A DNA stretch of 64,000 nt from Chromatiaceae bacterium (GCA_024235175.1 JACKMX010000002.1:248001-312000), one strand, 5' to 3'. Shown: positions 25,658 to 33,903, counted from the stretch's first letter. Numbers and translations are program-made. Notes: generated from the sequence alone by a model not told the origin.

Positions 25658-26242
25658 ATGGCCGATACCCTTTTCGACCTGTATTTCTCGGGCAAAACCA
25701 TCGAAGACGCGCAGCCTGATCAGGTTCGCCTGAAAGTGGGCAGCATTTTTGGTGTTGACACTCAAACCCTGGACCTGCTTTTTTCCGGCAAACCTATGCG
25801 CATTAAATCGGGGGTGGATCAGGATACCGCCATCAGATACAGGGTTGCGTTGCGTGATGCGGGAGCCCTGCTCGATATCAGACCACACAAATCCGACACT
25901 GCCCAAGTCGGCTCAAATTCCGATAACCAGGCTGAAGAAACACTGACCCTGCTTCCACCCAACACTGGCAATCTGATTGACTGCGCCATTGCAGTTACCC
26001 CCGCCCCGCTGCCTGATATTGAGAATATTCACCTTGCACCGGCAGGCGTTGTAATCGACGAGTCCGCCCCCACCCCCAAACGGGCTATCCACACAGAGGG
26101 GTTGACGCTTGCACCGCCGAATAGCGGCTCACTGGAGGATTGCAAACAGGTTGTTCAGGCCAGGCCAATCCCGGATATCACGCATATCCAACTGGCGGAA
26201 GATGATGCAACCGCTCCTTCAACCAATAAGAACGACCATTAG
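25658..26242 (+). CDS. Uncharacterised protein with SGK-type N-terminal domain and duplicated Pro-rich motif
   Basis: 194 residues, predicted soluble. Residues 1-75 form a small domain (LYFSGKTIEDAQPDQVRLKV, LLFSGKPMRIKSGVDQDTA, ALRDAGALLDIRP) that resembles domains fused to DUF805-type or other membrane proteins elsewhere. Residues 96-130 and 149-181 are an internal duplication: LTLLPPNTGNLIDC...PLPDIENIHLA and LTLAPPNSGSLEDC...PIPDITHIQLA, each with one Cys in an (I/E)DC motif. The ATG at 25658 is preceded by AAGGAGG. Function unknown. Confidence 0.8.
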   Translation: MADTLFDLYFSGKTIEDAQPDQVRLKVGSIFGVDTQTLDLLFSGKPMRIKSGVDQDTAIRYRVALRDAGALLDIRPHKSDTAQVGSNSDNQAEETLTLLPPNTGNLIDCAIAVTPAPLPDIENIHLAPAGVVIDESAPTPKRAIHTEGLTLAPPNSGSLEDCKQVVQARPIPDITHIQLAEDDATAPSTNKNDH

Positions 26243-26276
26243 ATCTTGCAGGCGCCCGATCATTTCACCAGCCCTA

Positions 26277-26439
26277 GGAGCCTGTCGGACTTAGGATTAA
26301 TCTACTGCGCTGATGGGAGAGCGGCTCAAATTTCCCCGATTTTTCGTTACGTAGCCCCACTATGCGCCTCAAAATCGTGAAAATTTGATCTCACTCTCCC
26401 ACCATGCTCGCTACGATCACCTAAATCTGACAGGCTCCC
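26277..26439. mobile_element. 163-bp foldback (MITE-like) element
   Basis: Imperfect palindrome over its whole length. The ends are GGAGCCTGTCGGACTTAGG (26277-26295) and, in reverse complement, GGGAGCCTGTCAGATTTAGG (26420-26439). Inner parts also pair (GATGGGAGAG with GGTGGGAGAG; CAAATTT-CCCCGATTTT with CAAATTTT-CACGATTTT). No coding capacity. It ends 19 bases before a sigma-54-type promoter. A possible lone right end lies at 13789-13807. Confidence 0.75.
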
Positions 26440-26457
26440 AGGAAGAAACGCAAATTC

Positions 26458-26472
26458 TGGCCTGTATATTGC
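26458..26472 (+). promoter_or_regulatory. Sigma-54 type promoter
   Basis: TGGCCTG-TATA-TTGC with GG and GC ten bases apart (-24/-12). It lies about 70 bases before the small gene at 26542. Confidence 0.65.
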
Positions 26473-26541
26473 CTAATCATTTCAACACAGCGATATTTGA
26501 CGAATGTTTGCCAATATTTTGACGAATACCGGGGCCCAGCC

Positions 26542-26892
26542 ATGAAAATCAATGTAAACGACAAATTATTGTCACTCACTACAGGCGCAAACGCATCTCA
26601 AGGGAGCAGAACCTCAGCTCTTTCCGGCGAGCACGGGGAGAGTGATCCGAACGCAGTTAAAAAGAGAGTCGATGACAGCCTGGATCTGAGTAACACTGGA
26701 CAACTTCTGCAACACTCCGCCACCGCACAAACCGATAAAGCGAGATCCCTCCCGGAAACGATGGAGCAAGCCAGTGCATTGGTGGCCAGAATCCGCCAGC
26801 AGTTCGAACAATCGGGCAGTCAGGCGCTTGGCGCACATTCGGCAATTCAGGGTAACCGGTTAGACCTTTTGCTTCGCTCAGTTCCAGTCTGA
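26542..26892 (+). CDS. Small uncharacterised protein, likely flagellum-linked
   Basis: 116 residues beginning MKINVNDKLLSLTTGANASQ. It is Ser/Gln-rich and polar with no signal peptide; the C-terminal part (about 70-113, ETMEQASALVARIRQQFEQSG ending in RLDLLLRSV) looks helical. The overall plan, with a disordered N-terminus, a DSLDLSNTGQLL stretch and C-terminal helices, recalls FlgM-type proteins (the true FlgM here has DTVSLTSSATLL), but the similarity is too faint to assign. A sigma-54-type promoter precedes it and a strong terminator follows, so it is a single-gene unit that may be transcribed with the early flagellar genes. Confidence 0.7.
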   Translation: MKINVNDKLLSLTTGANASQGSRTSALSGEHGESDPNAVKKRVDDSLDLSNTGQLLQHSATAQTDKARSLPETMEQASALVARIRQQFEQSGSQALGAHSAIQGNRLDLLLRSVPV

Positions 26893-26920
26893 CGCTTAAA
26901 GTTGCACTCTCTCCTCTCAT

Positions 26921-26949
26921 TGCCTTCCCTGACGGAAGGCATTTTTTTG
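26921..26949 (+). terminator. Rho-independent terminator
   Basis: TGCCTTCC-CTGAC-GGAAGGCA followed by seven T. Directly downstream of the gene at 26542. Confidence 0.85.
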
Positions 26950-26999
26950 GTACAAAGCTGCGGCAAAAAATACTTACGTAAATGCTGGGGCTGCCATGG

Positions 27000-27377
27000 T
27001 TAGCGTCCACCCAACTCCATTCGCTCGACTTCGGCAAGGTTTACCCTGCGGCCATCGGTGGTAGTGAAGGAACGCCCGCTTACATCCCCTTTATAAGCCT
27101 GGTAAGTCGACTCCTTGCCACTGCCGGCATCGATAATGCGTACCGTCACAACTTGCCATGCATCCTGTAACTGCAGGTAGATAAAAACGGCACAACCCAG
27201 CAACATAACTCCCAATGCACCGTAAGCTGCAATCCTCGGCAGTGCGCTTTTCCCTGCCGGCAAATGATTTTCATTGATGTCGGACTTCACCGGTCGCCGC
27301 GGTTGACGTTTACGCAGTCGAAGCGCACCTATGGCTCCGGCAATGACCAACAGTGTCAACAGAAGTTTCATAAACAT
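27000..27377 (-). CDS. Small membrane protein, unknown function
   Basis: 125 residues with two hydrophobic helices (about 3-20, LLLTLLVIAGAIGAL, and 49-68, IAAYGALGVMLLGCAVFIYL) separated by a basic linker, and a C-terminal soluble part (VVTVRIIDAGSGKESTYQAYKGDVSGRSFTT) of likely beta structure. Two starts are possible (27377 and 27371). I do not recognise the family. It is divergent from the ankyrin gene, with a long perfect palindrome in between. Confidence 0.65.
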   Translation of the reverse strand: MFMKLLLTLLVIAGAIGALRLRKRQPRRPVKSDINENHLPAGKSALPRIAAYGALGVMLLGCAVFIYLQLQDAWQVVTVRIIDAGSGKESTYQAYKGDVSGRSFTTTDGRRVNLAEVERMELGGR

Positions 27378-27424
27378 GGCGTGTGTACCTTATCATGCGG
27401 CTGTACATCCGTGTACAGGCTCTG

Positions 27425-27479
27425 GTACTCCTTCAAGGTGATAATTACGGGTTCAGCAATTATCACCTTGAAGGAGTAC
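27425..27479. repeat. Perfect 22-bp inverted repeat
   Basis: Arms 27425-27446 and 27458-27479 are exact reverse complements (core CTCCTTCAAGGTGATAATT), with an 11-base loop. No T-run on either side, and it stands between divergent genes, so a terminator is unlikely; a cruciform, operator or element remnant is possible. Confidence 0.85.
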
Positions 27480-27528
27480 TAGCTAATCCTTGCAGTGCCA
27501 CCGACGCACGTTTTACCATCCATAAGCG

Positions 27529-28185
27529 ATGAACAATTTTCCAATGAAACTATTGAGATTGCTTTTTCTGGTCTCACTGCTCTTTGCCTGCGACAGCGCG
27601 GATAAACCCACACTCAGTCTCTATCTGGCGGTTCAGAGAGGCGATATCGATCAGATTCAGCGCCACATCGTGTGGGGCGCTGATGTTAATCAGCTCGATG
27701 TCGACGGACGTCAACCGCTGCATGTGGCAGCATTGCAGGGAGAGCTGGTTGTCATTCGGCTTTTGCTGAAAAACGGCGCCGATATTGACGGCCTGGACAG
27801 GAATGGCCACTCTCCCCTGTATATCGCAGTCATGGGAGGCAAGACGCAGGTAGCTGACTTTCTTATAGAAAAGGGGGCTGCTTACGATGCAAACCGACTG
27901 CTTTTCGCTGCTGTCGCAAATCATGTCATCGATCGGGATGTCTTCCGACTGCTGGCTTCATTGGGAGCAGACGTCAACCACATGGACAGTGACGGCCACA
28001 CTCCTTTAACCCTTGCGATAAGCGCCGATGACAGAGTGTTGGTCAAATATCTCATTACCCAGGGAGGGGCCGATCCCAACAAGCGCGATAAAACAGGAAA
28101 ATCACCACTCACTCAGGCTACCGAGAGAGGTGATGAGGATATAATCCGCTTGTTGCAACGCCATGGTGCACAGCTCGAACCCTGA
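27529..28185 (+). CDS. Ankyrin-repeat lipoprotein
   Basis: 218 residues. A lipoprotein signal ends in lipobox LLFAC (Cys21). About five ankyrin repeats follow: VDGRQPLHVAALQGELVVIRLLL, RNGHSPLYIAVMGGKTQVADFLI, a degenerate one around 125-150, SDGHTPLTLAISADDRVLVKYL and KTGKSPLTQATERGDEDIIRLL. Ankyrin stacks bind proteins; in gammaproteobacterial lipoproteins the partner is usually unknown. An alternative start at 27544 (MKLLRLLFL) gives a tighter signal peptide. Confidence 0.85.
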   Translation: MNNFPMKLLRLLFLVSLLFACDSADKPTLSLYLAVQRGDIDQIQRHIVWGADVNQLDVDGRQPLHVAALQGELVVIRLLLKNGADIDGLDRNGHSPLYIAVMGGKTQVADFLIEKGAAYDANRLLFAAVANHVIDRDVFRLLASLGADVNHMDSDGHTPLTLAISADDRVLVKYLITQGGADPNKRDKTGKSPLTQATERGDEDIIRLLQRHGAQLEP

Positions 28186-28408
28186 CAAACCAATCCTGAG
28201 TGCAGCTTCCAATGGCGGCGCACCCAATCTTCTGGTAACTTGCGCTTCCCCGGTCGCTGTTTCCCGCCTGACAAATGGCGGGCAGCAGAAGATGAAAAGA
28301 CGACCGGTCCGAAACCTGTATCCGTCCAGTAGAAACTCACTTCCCTGTTTCCGGGGTAAGGAGAGCGCTTCTATCCGGATGGCAACCGCTAGAATAAAGG
28401 CAGATTAA

Positions 28409-28693
28409 ATGGCATCCAGCGTGGACGAATTGACGATCAACTACACCGAAGATGGCGTTGACGTCGTAAAAGAGTTGGACAAGGTGATTCTATCGAAGGG
28501 CGCCTGGTCAACCGTTATGTTCAGATACCAGGAGTGGAACCGGAGCAAGGCCGAGTACGGTCCGGAAAAGTACAGTATCCGCCGCTACCAGAAAAGAAAC
28601 GGGGAGTACCTTGCGAAATCCAAATTTAATATCTCCAGCGCCGCCCAAGCCAAGGCGCTCATAGAAGCGCTTCAAGGCTGGATCAAGGAGTAG
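28409..28693 (+). CDS. Conserved small protein of unknown function
   Basis: 94 residues, soluble, charged, of alpha/beta character: YTEDGVDVVKELDKVILSKGAWSTVMFRYQEW, YGPEKYSIRRYQKRNGEYL, KFNISSAAQAKALIEALQGW. From memory, close relatives occur as hypothetical proteins in many Proteobacteria; I know of no function. The ending KFNIS...AL..W is faintly like the PC4-type single-strand-binding fold, but I would not assign it. Confidence 0.75.
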   Translation: MASSVDELTINYTEDGVDVVKELDKVILSKGAWSTVMFRYQEWNRSKAEYGPEKYSIRRYQKRNGEYLAKSKFNISSAAQAKALIEALQGWIKE

Positions 28694-28696
28694 CCG

Positions 28697-30133
28697 TCAG
28701 TTGATACCGATCTCAGCCGGCCAGTCGGCCAACTGCGATAAAATTGCCCTTCCCCGGTCATCGACAGTGGGATCAATCATCATCCGGGCCAGTTTCCGCC
28801 GGTACTCTTCGAGTGTGATACTCGCTCCACCTTCAGGGTTCCCGATCCGATCGACCCGAAACTCCTGCCAACGCCTGCGCTCGCCTGCCGACAGTGTGTC
28901 GGGCCAGTTGCGCGCACGGTAACGAAACAGCATCTCCGGCAGCCGGGCATCGTCCCATTTCAGATCCAGAGAGGCCAAAGAGGCCGGCGCCGTCTCCCGG
29001 ATTCGCTCCATATTCCGGCGGTCGTCAGAACTGAAGAAACCTCCGCCATAGAGATTCAGGTCGGGATTGGATAGCGGCTCGAACAGGCTGGACGAATGTA
29101 CCTGCTGAACCTTCTGAGCAAGCCCGGCGGCACTCTTCAGGCGCTGCAGATGCACTTCCCCGACGGCGACGTCGATCGACCAGCGCTCCGCGGCCCGATT
29201 GGTGAGCGTACTCATTGGCACCACCGCCGGGCTTTTATTCAGATGAATCGTTTTAAGCGGGATACGTTCGACACCTTCGGGCAATTCCCTGCGTGGTGTG
29301 AAAAGTCGTTCAGAAAGCTGTTCTACGCTCAAACTCAGCAGGGGTTCCGGATCCTGCGCCAGATCATATACGATGATGCCGTTTTTGTTGACCGGATGCC
29401 TGGCAACCGGCACCACCATGGCTATACAGCCCCGCTCCGCTGGATATTTCGAGGATACATGCAGCACAGGCTGCATGGTATTAAGATTCAGCAGGCTGGC
29501 AACCCGCCGCTTGTCGCGCAGCTGGAAAAGATAGTCGAACAATCTCGGCTGCTGCTGCTTGATCAAGCGCGCCAGTTCAATAGTTGCATAGACATCCGTC
29601 AATGCATCATGCGCTCCCTGGTGGGGAATACCGTTTGCTTCGGTCAGCTGCTCCAAGCGAAAACTGGGTGTACCATCCGCATGGCTGGGCCACTCGATTC
29701 CGTCCGGCCTCAAAGCATGGGTCAGACGCACCATATCGATAATATCCCAACGGGAGTTTCCGTTTTGCCACTCCCGGGCGTAGGGATCGAAAAAATTGCG
29801 GTAAAGTCCGAAGCGTGTCACTTCGTCGTCAAAACGGATGCTGTTGTACCCGACTCCGCAACTGCCGGGGAGCGCCAGTTGTTCATGTATCCGGCGGAAA
29901 AAATCCGCCTCAATGACTCCATTCATGCGCGCCAGCTGGGGCGTTATCCCGGTCACCATGCAGGCCTCGGGCTGTGGCAGCATATCGTCGGCTGGATAGC
30001 AGTAGAGCGAAAGCGGCTTACCAATGACTTTAAAATCTTCATCAGTGCGGAGACCGGCAAACTGAGCCGGCCAATCGCGACCTGGGTCTGTACCCCAGGT
30101 CTCATAGTCATGCCAATAGAGTGTCAATGCCAT
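28697..30133 (-). CDS. sbcB: Exodeoxyribonuclease I
   Basis: 478 residues (475 in E. coli). DEDDh exonuclease degrading single-stranded DNA 3' to 5' in recombination and mismatch repair. ExoI motif HDYETWG has Asp9 and Glu11; ExoII lies in GYNSIRFDDEVTRFGLYRNF; ExoIII HxxxxD in HQGAHDALTDVYATIELA. The SH3-like and helical C-terminal domains follow (LFRYRARNWPDTLSAGERRRW). The ATG at 30131-30133 gives the family N-terminus MALTLYWHDYETWG; a TTG nine codons earlier is not needed. Ends three bases after the convergent small gene. Confidence 0.95.
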   Translation of the reverse strand: MALTLYWHDYETWGTDPGRDWPAQFAGLRTDEDFKVIGKPLSLYCYPADDMLPQPEACMVTGITPQLARMNGVIEADFFRRIHEQLALPGSCGVGYNSIRFDDEVTRFGLYRNFFDPYAREWQNGNSRWDIIDMVRLTHALRPDGIEWPSHADGTPSFRLEQLTEANGIPHQGAHDALTDVYATIELARLIKQQQPRLFDYLFQLRDKRRVASLLNLNTMQPVLHVSSKYPAERGCIAMVVPVARHPVNKNGIIVYDLAQDPEPLLSLSVEQLSERLFTPRRELPEGVERIPLKTIHLNKSPAVVPMSTLTNRAAERWSIDVAVGEVHLQRLKSAAGLAQKVQQVHSSSLFEPLSNPDLNLYGGGFFSSDDRRNMERIRETAPASLASLDLKWDDARLPEMLFRYRARNWPDTLSAGERRRWQEFRVDRIGNPEGGASITLEEYRRKLARMMIDPTVDDRGRAILSQLADWPAEIGIN

Positions 30134-30170
30134 TTGATTATTTTGCCATCCTGACACCAAAATCGCAGCC

Positions 30171-30205
30171 GTGAAAACAAGACACCCCGCCGTGGCGGGG
30201 TGTCC
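30171..30205 (-). terminator. Terminator of the rpsP-rimM-trmD-rplS operon
   Basis: Stem GACACCCCGCC/GGCGGGGTGTC (30181-30204), with TTGTTTTC following on the minus strand. About 30 bases after the rplS stop. Confidence 0.85.
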
Positions 30206-30232
30206 TTTATCACGCTGACCTACGAACAGCGA

Positions 30233-30577
30233 TTACAACTTCTCTCTGATTCTGGCTGCCTTGCCGGTGCGGCCACGCAGATAGTAAAGCTTGGCCCGAC
30301 GCACGTCGCCGCGGCGCTTGACCTTGATCTCCGCCACCAGCGGGCTGTATGTCTGGAATACGCGCTCTACACCTTCCCCACTTGAGATCTTGCGAACCGT
30401 AAACGATGAGTTGAGTCCGCGGTTCTTTCTGGCGATAACCACGCCCTCAAAAGCCTGCAGGCGTACTCGGTCACCCTCTTTTACCTTCACTTGAACTACC
30501 ACGATATCGCCCGGGCTGAAATCGGGAACCTCGCGGCTCATCTGCTCGGCGTCAAGCTCCTGGATAATTTTATTCAT
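30233..30577 (-). CDS. rplS: 50S ribosomal protein L19
   Basis: 114 residues. MNKIIQELDAEQMSREVPDF, PGDIVVVQVKVKEGDRVRLQAFEGVVIARKNRG and AKLYYLRGRTGKAARI are diagnostic of L19, which sits at the 30S-50S interface. The start at the ATG 30575-30577 is nine bases after AGGAG; an ATG two codons earlier is also possible. Last gene of the classic rpsP-rimM-trmD-rplS operon, followed by a strong terminator. Confidence 0.97.
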   Translation of the reverse strand: MNKIIQELDAEQMSREVPDFSPGDIVVVQVKVKEGDRVRLQAFEGVVIARKNRGLNSSFTVRKISSGEGVERVFQTYSPLVAEIKVKRRGDVRRAKLYYLRGRTGKAARIREKL

Positions 30578-30596
30578 GGTCATATGCTCCTGTGTA

Positions 30597-31340
30597 TCAA
30601 CCGGCGTCTGCCTGCGCCCGGATAAATTCATCTAACAAAATCTGCTCTTCGGCGCTCAATTTACGCAGCTGTATCAAATCGGGCCGCCGCAGCCAGGTTC
30701 GCCCCAGCGACTGCTTTAGCCGCCAGCGGCATATCGCCTTGTGATCACCGCTCATCAACACGGAGGGCACCACCTCGCCGTCAAATATCTCCGGACGCGT
30801 ATAGTGCGGACAATCCAGCAGACCGTCCATAAAGGAGTCCTGCTGCGCCGAATCCTCGTCTCCAAGCACTCCGGGCAAGAGCCGCACAACGCTGTCAATC
30901 AGCACCAATGCCGGCAGTTCACCGCCACTGAGGATATAATCGCCGATTGACCACTCTTCATCGACACAGCGGTTCATGAACCGCTCGTCTATCCCCTCGT
31001 ACCTGCCTGCAACGAGAATGATGCTCTCCCGCTGCGCCAGATCATTCGCCACCTGCTGGTTGAATGCGCGACCTTGGGGGCTGAGACAGGCCACCCTTGC
31101 CTGCGGCATTGCCAACTTGGCATCCTCAATCGCTGCCAGCAATGGTTCCGGTTTCATCACCATCCCCGGACCTCCGCCATAGGGACGGTCATCCACGGTC
31201 CGGTGCACATCCCGGGCATAGTCGCGAGGATTCCAAAGCATCAACTCCGCCATTCCCCGCTCGAAAGCCCGACCGGTGACCCCATTTCCCAGCATCGACC
31301 GGAACATCTCCGGAAAAAGGGTCACCACAGCAAAGCGCAT
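30597..31340 (-). CDS. trmD: tRNA (guanine-N1)-methyltransferase
   Basis: 247 residues of the SPOUT family. It methylates G37 next to the anticodon in tRNAs for Leu, Pro and Arg, preventing +1 frameshifts. MRFAVVTLFPEMF starts the chain; DDRPYGGGPGMVMKPEP and the trefoil-knot SAM-binding stretch LSGGELPALVLIDSVVRLLPGVLG are unmistakable. Eight bases after rimM and about 20 before rplS, so co-transcribed. Confidence 0.97.
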   Translation of the reverse strand: MRFAVVTLFPEMFRSMLGNGVTGRAFERGMAELMLWNPRDYARDVHRTVDDRPYGGGPGMVMKPEPLLAAIEDAKLAMPQARVACLSPQGRAFNQQVANDLAQRESIILVAGRYEGIDERFMNRCVDEEWSIGDYILSGGELPALVLIDSVVRLLPGVLGDEDSAQQDSFMDGLLDCPHYTRPEIFDGEVVPSVLMSGDHKAICRWRLKQSLGRTWLRRPDLIQLRKLSAEEQILLDEFIRAQADAG

Positions 31341-31348
31341 GGTGAAAC

Positions 31349-31891
31349 TCAGAACTCCGGATCCCAGTCGACCGTCACTCTCTGCAGATCCAGATCCACA
31401 TCTATCACGGTGCCATCGATGAATGGGATCAATCTTTCGCGCTCACCCATTACCACCATCACATCATTCGAGCCGGTTGAGAAGAGACTCTCCAGTCTGC
31501 CAAGATCGACTCCTTCCAGCGTGACAACCTGGGTTCCCTCAAGATCCGTCCAGTAGAATTCATCCGTCCCGATAGCTGGAAGCAGATTTCTGGGAACTGC
31601 TATCTCGGCATCCACCAATGCAGCCGCCTGGTCACGGTCTTCGAAACCCTCAAGTAGGGCCACCACGCCTTTACCCTGAGCCCGCCCTGTTGACAGCCGG
31701 TGCTCTTTCCATTCACCCGCAAGGCATAAATGCCAACAGGGGAAGTTTAAAATGTTGGTGCGCGGCGATGTGTCCGAGAAAACCTTCACCCAACCGCGGA
31801 CACCGAACAGGCCGGAAATCCAGCCCAGTTTAACGAGGCCTACTTCGGAGGCAGATTGCCCGGCTGTCGATATCGGTTTACCGGAGCTCAT
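31349..31891 (-). CDS. rimM: 16S rRNA processing protein RimM
   Basis: 180 residues. An N-terminal barrel domain (LVKLGWISGLFGVRGWVKVFSDTS) and a PRC-barrel domain with the conserved FYWTDLEGTQV. RimM binds S19 and helps mature the 3' domain of the 30S subunit. Between rpsP and trmD as in most Proteobacteria. The N-terminus carries about 15 extra residues before the conserved part, so a slightly later start cannot be excluded. Confidence 0.96.
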   Translation of the reverse strand: MSSGKPISTAGQSASEVGLVKLGWISGLFGVRGWVKVFSDTSPRTNILNFPCWHLCLAGEWKEHRLSTGRAQGKGVVALLEGFEDRDQAAALVDAEIAVPRNLLPAIGTDEFYWTDLEGTQVVTLEGVDLGRLESLFSTGSNDVMVVMGERERLIPFIDGTVIDVDLDLQRVTVDWDPEF

Positions 31892-31926
31892 AATTTGATC
31901 CCGGCAGCGCTTATGTCCGTCGCCGA

Positions 31927-32187
31927 TCAGGCTGAGGCGTTCGCAGACCTGGCGGCTTCCTTGATCAGTTGTGCAACACGATCACTGGTCTGAGCACCGG
32001 TTGAAATCCAGTACTCCACCCGCTCGCTGTTGATCTTCAACCGCTCCTCACCGCCGGTCGCAACCGGGTTAAAGAATCCGAGGCGCTCCAGACAGGCGCC
32101 ATCACCCGTTCTCCGGTTATCCGTTGCCACAATGTGATAAAACGGCCGCTTTTTGGCGCCCGTCCTTGAAAGGCGAATCGATACCAT
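31927..32187 (-). CDS. rpsP: 30S ribosomal protein S16
   Basis: 86 residues: MVSIRLSRTGAKKRPFYHIV, ERLGFFNP and the C-terminal WISTGAQTSDRVAQLI are diagnostic. The ATG at 32185-32187 follows AAGGG by about seven bases; the frame extends to 32256 but the added residues are unlike S16. First gene of its operon, with a clear sigma-70 promoter about 70 bases upstream. Confidence 0.97.
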   Translation of the reverse strand: MVSIRLSRTGAKKRPFYHIVATDNRRTGDGACLERLGFFNPVATGGEERLKINSERVEYWISTGAQTSDRVAQLIKEAARSANASA

Positions 32188-32254
32188 GTCCAACCCTTGT
32201 GTTAAATTTGTAAGGCACCACCCTACCGACCAGCTGGCGGGAGGTAAACCGGGC

Positions 32255-32282
32255 ATTGTACGCTATAAAAGGGAAATGTGAA
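32255..32282 (-). promoter_or_regulatory. Sigma-70 promoter of the rpsP operon
   Basis: Minus strand TTCACA (32277-32282), 16-base spacer, TACAAT (32255-32260), both five of six. The predicted leader is about 60 bases. Confidence 0.65.
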
Positions 32283-32287
32283 GTACT

Positions 32288-32370
32288 TTAAAACAGGAAA
32301 AACAGGGCTAAGGGCAGAGGGCCGGGGAATTCAAATCAGAATCCTCCGCCCTCTGCCCTGTTTTTCCTAA
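32288..32370 (-). repeat. Heptamer-type hairpin element, copy E (end of ffh)
   Basis: Arms AGGAAAAACAGGGC-TAAGGGCAGAGGGC (from 32291) and GCCCTCTGCCCTGTTTTTCCT (ending near 32368) pair over about 25 bp, with a seven-base insertion in one arm and an AT-rich core (AATTCAAATCAGAAT). It overlaps the ffh stop codon. On the minus strand GCCCTGTTTTTCC follows the stem, so it could terminate ffh transcription. Confidence 0.75.
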
Positions 32371-33749
32371 AAGGGAAAACCACCCGGCGGAATGCCACCC
32401 GCCCCGCCCATTCTGCCTTTCAGGCTGCGCATCAGTTTTGCCATGCCGCCGGCGCCCCTCATCCTTTTCATCATCTTCTGCATCTGGGCAAACTGTTTCA
32501 GCAGCTTGTTGATCTCCTGAACCTGGGTGCCGGAGCCCAGCGCAATTCGGCGCTTGCGTGCGCCTTTGATAATTCCCGGGAAACGCCGCTCCTGGAGCGT
32601 CATGGAGTTGATGATCGCGATTGTGCGGTGGATCTCTTTGTCATTTACCTGTCCTTTGACATGATCCGGTATATCTCCCATGCCGGGCAGCTTATCCATC
32701 AGGGAACTCACACCACCCATACTCGCCATCTGCTGCATCTGGTCCCGGAAATCCGACAGATCGAATCCCTTTCCAGTCTGCAGCTTTTTGGCAAGCTGTT
32801 CAGCCTTGCCATGGTCTACCTTCCGCTGCACCTCCTCCACCAGACTGAGTACATCCCCCATACCCAGAATGCGCGAAGCCATGCGCTCCGGATGAAAAGG
32901 TTGAAGCGCATCGCTCTTTTCGCCAACACCCAGAAACTTGATCGGCTTACCAGTGATCTGGCGAATGGAGAGCGCAGCGCCGCCGCGGGCGTCACCATCG
33001 ATCTTGGTCAGCACCACACCGGTCAGTGGCAGTGCATCATTGAAGACTTTGGCGGTATTGGCGGCATCCTGCCCGGTCATACTGTCGACCACAAACAGCG
33101 TCTCCACCGGTTTTATTCGGGCATGCAGCTGCTTGATCTCCCCCATCATCTGCTCATCCACATGCAAACGACCCGCGGTATCCACGATGAGCACATCCTT
33201 AAACTGCTTGCGGGCTTGGGTCAGCGCGGAGGTGGCGATCTCCACCGGATTCTGCTCCGGTGTGCTGGGAAAGAAATCGGCGCCAACCTCTGCTGCCAGT
33301 GTCTTCAACTGGTCGATAGCGGCCGGGCGGTAGACATCGCAGCTGACCACCATTACCGATTTTTTCTGCGTCTCCCGCAGCCAGCGGGCCAGTTTGGCCA
33401 CGCTTGTGGTCTTGCCGGAACCCTGCAGGCCTGCCATCAATACCACGGCGGGAGGCTGCGTAGAGAGATCGAGGCGTTCATTAGCCTGTCCCATAACCCT
33501 GACCAGCTCGTCGTTGACAATCTTGATCAGTACCTGGCCGGGAGTCAGACTGCGCAGTACCTCCTCTCCCAGCGCCTTGCTCTTCACCTCTTCGATAAAG
33601 GTACGAACCACCGGCAGAGCAACATCCGCCTCAAGCAGCGCCATGCGCACCTCACGCATGGTCTCCCTGATATTCTCCTCGCTCAATCTGCCCTGCCCGC
33701 GCAGTTTATTGAGCACATTCCCAAGTCGATCTGTGAGATTGTCAAACAT
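32367..33749 (-). CDS. ffh: Signal recognition particle GTPase
   Basis: 460 residues. An N domain is followed by the G domain with GLQGSGKTTS, DTAGRLHVDEQMM, and TKIDGDARGG, then a Met-rich M domain (about 300-460, with MQQMASMGG, QMQKMMKRMRGAGG) that binds 4.5S RNA and signal sequences. It delivers nascent membrane proteins to FtsY and SecYEG. Monocistronic: a TATAAT at 33794-33799 with a poor -35 may be its promoter. Divergent from ypjD, as in E. coli. The Gly-rich tail (GRMGGAGGIPPGGFPF) is longer than in E. coli. Confidence 0.97.
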   Translation of the reverse strand: MFDNLTDRLGNVLNKLRGQGRLSEENIRETMREVRMALLEADVALPVVRTFIEEVKSKALGEEVLRSLTPGQVLIKIVNDELVRVMGQANERLDLSTQPPAVVLMAGLQGSGKTTSVAKLARWLRETQKKSVMVVSCDVYRPAAIDQLKTLAAEVGADFFPSTPEQNPVEIATSALTQARKQFKDVLIVDTAGRLHVDEQMMGEIKQLHARIKPVETLFVVDSMTGQDAANTAKVFNDALPLTGVVLTKIDGDARGGAALSIRQITGKPIKFLGVGEKSDALQPFHPERMASRILGMGDVLSLVEEVQRKVDHGKAEQLAKKLQTGKGFDLSDFRDQMQQMASMGGVSSLMDKLPGMGDIPDHVKGQVNDKEIHRTIAIINSMTLQERRFPGIIKGARKRRIALGSGTQVQEINKLLKQFAQMQKMMKRMRGAGGMAKLMRSLKGRMGGAGGIPPGGFPF

Positions 33750-33903
33750 GCCTGGTCTCTACCTCGATTGCCCCTGAACACCTAACCAGGGCCATTATAG
33801 TAGGAGCACTCTTGCAGCGCGAACCCGCGCAGCTTCCAAACCCCGGCTGCCACCGGCTATACCACTTTCCAGGTTAACCAGAGTTATGAGAACATCCGTC
33901 TGC

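Noticed and set aside
32628..33785. 385-codon open frame opposite ffh
   Set aside because: Antisense shadow of a highly conserved gene; no ribosome site or recognisable domain.
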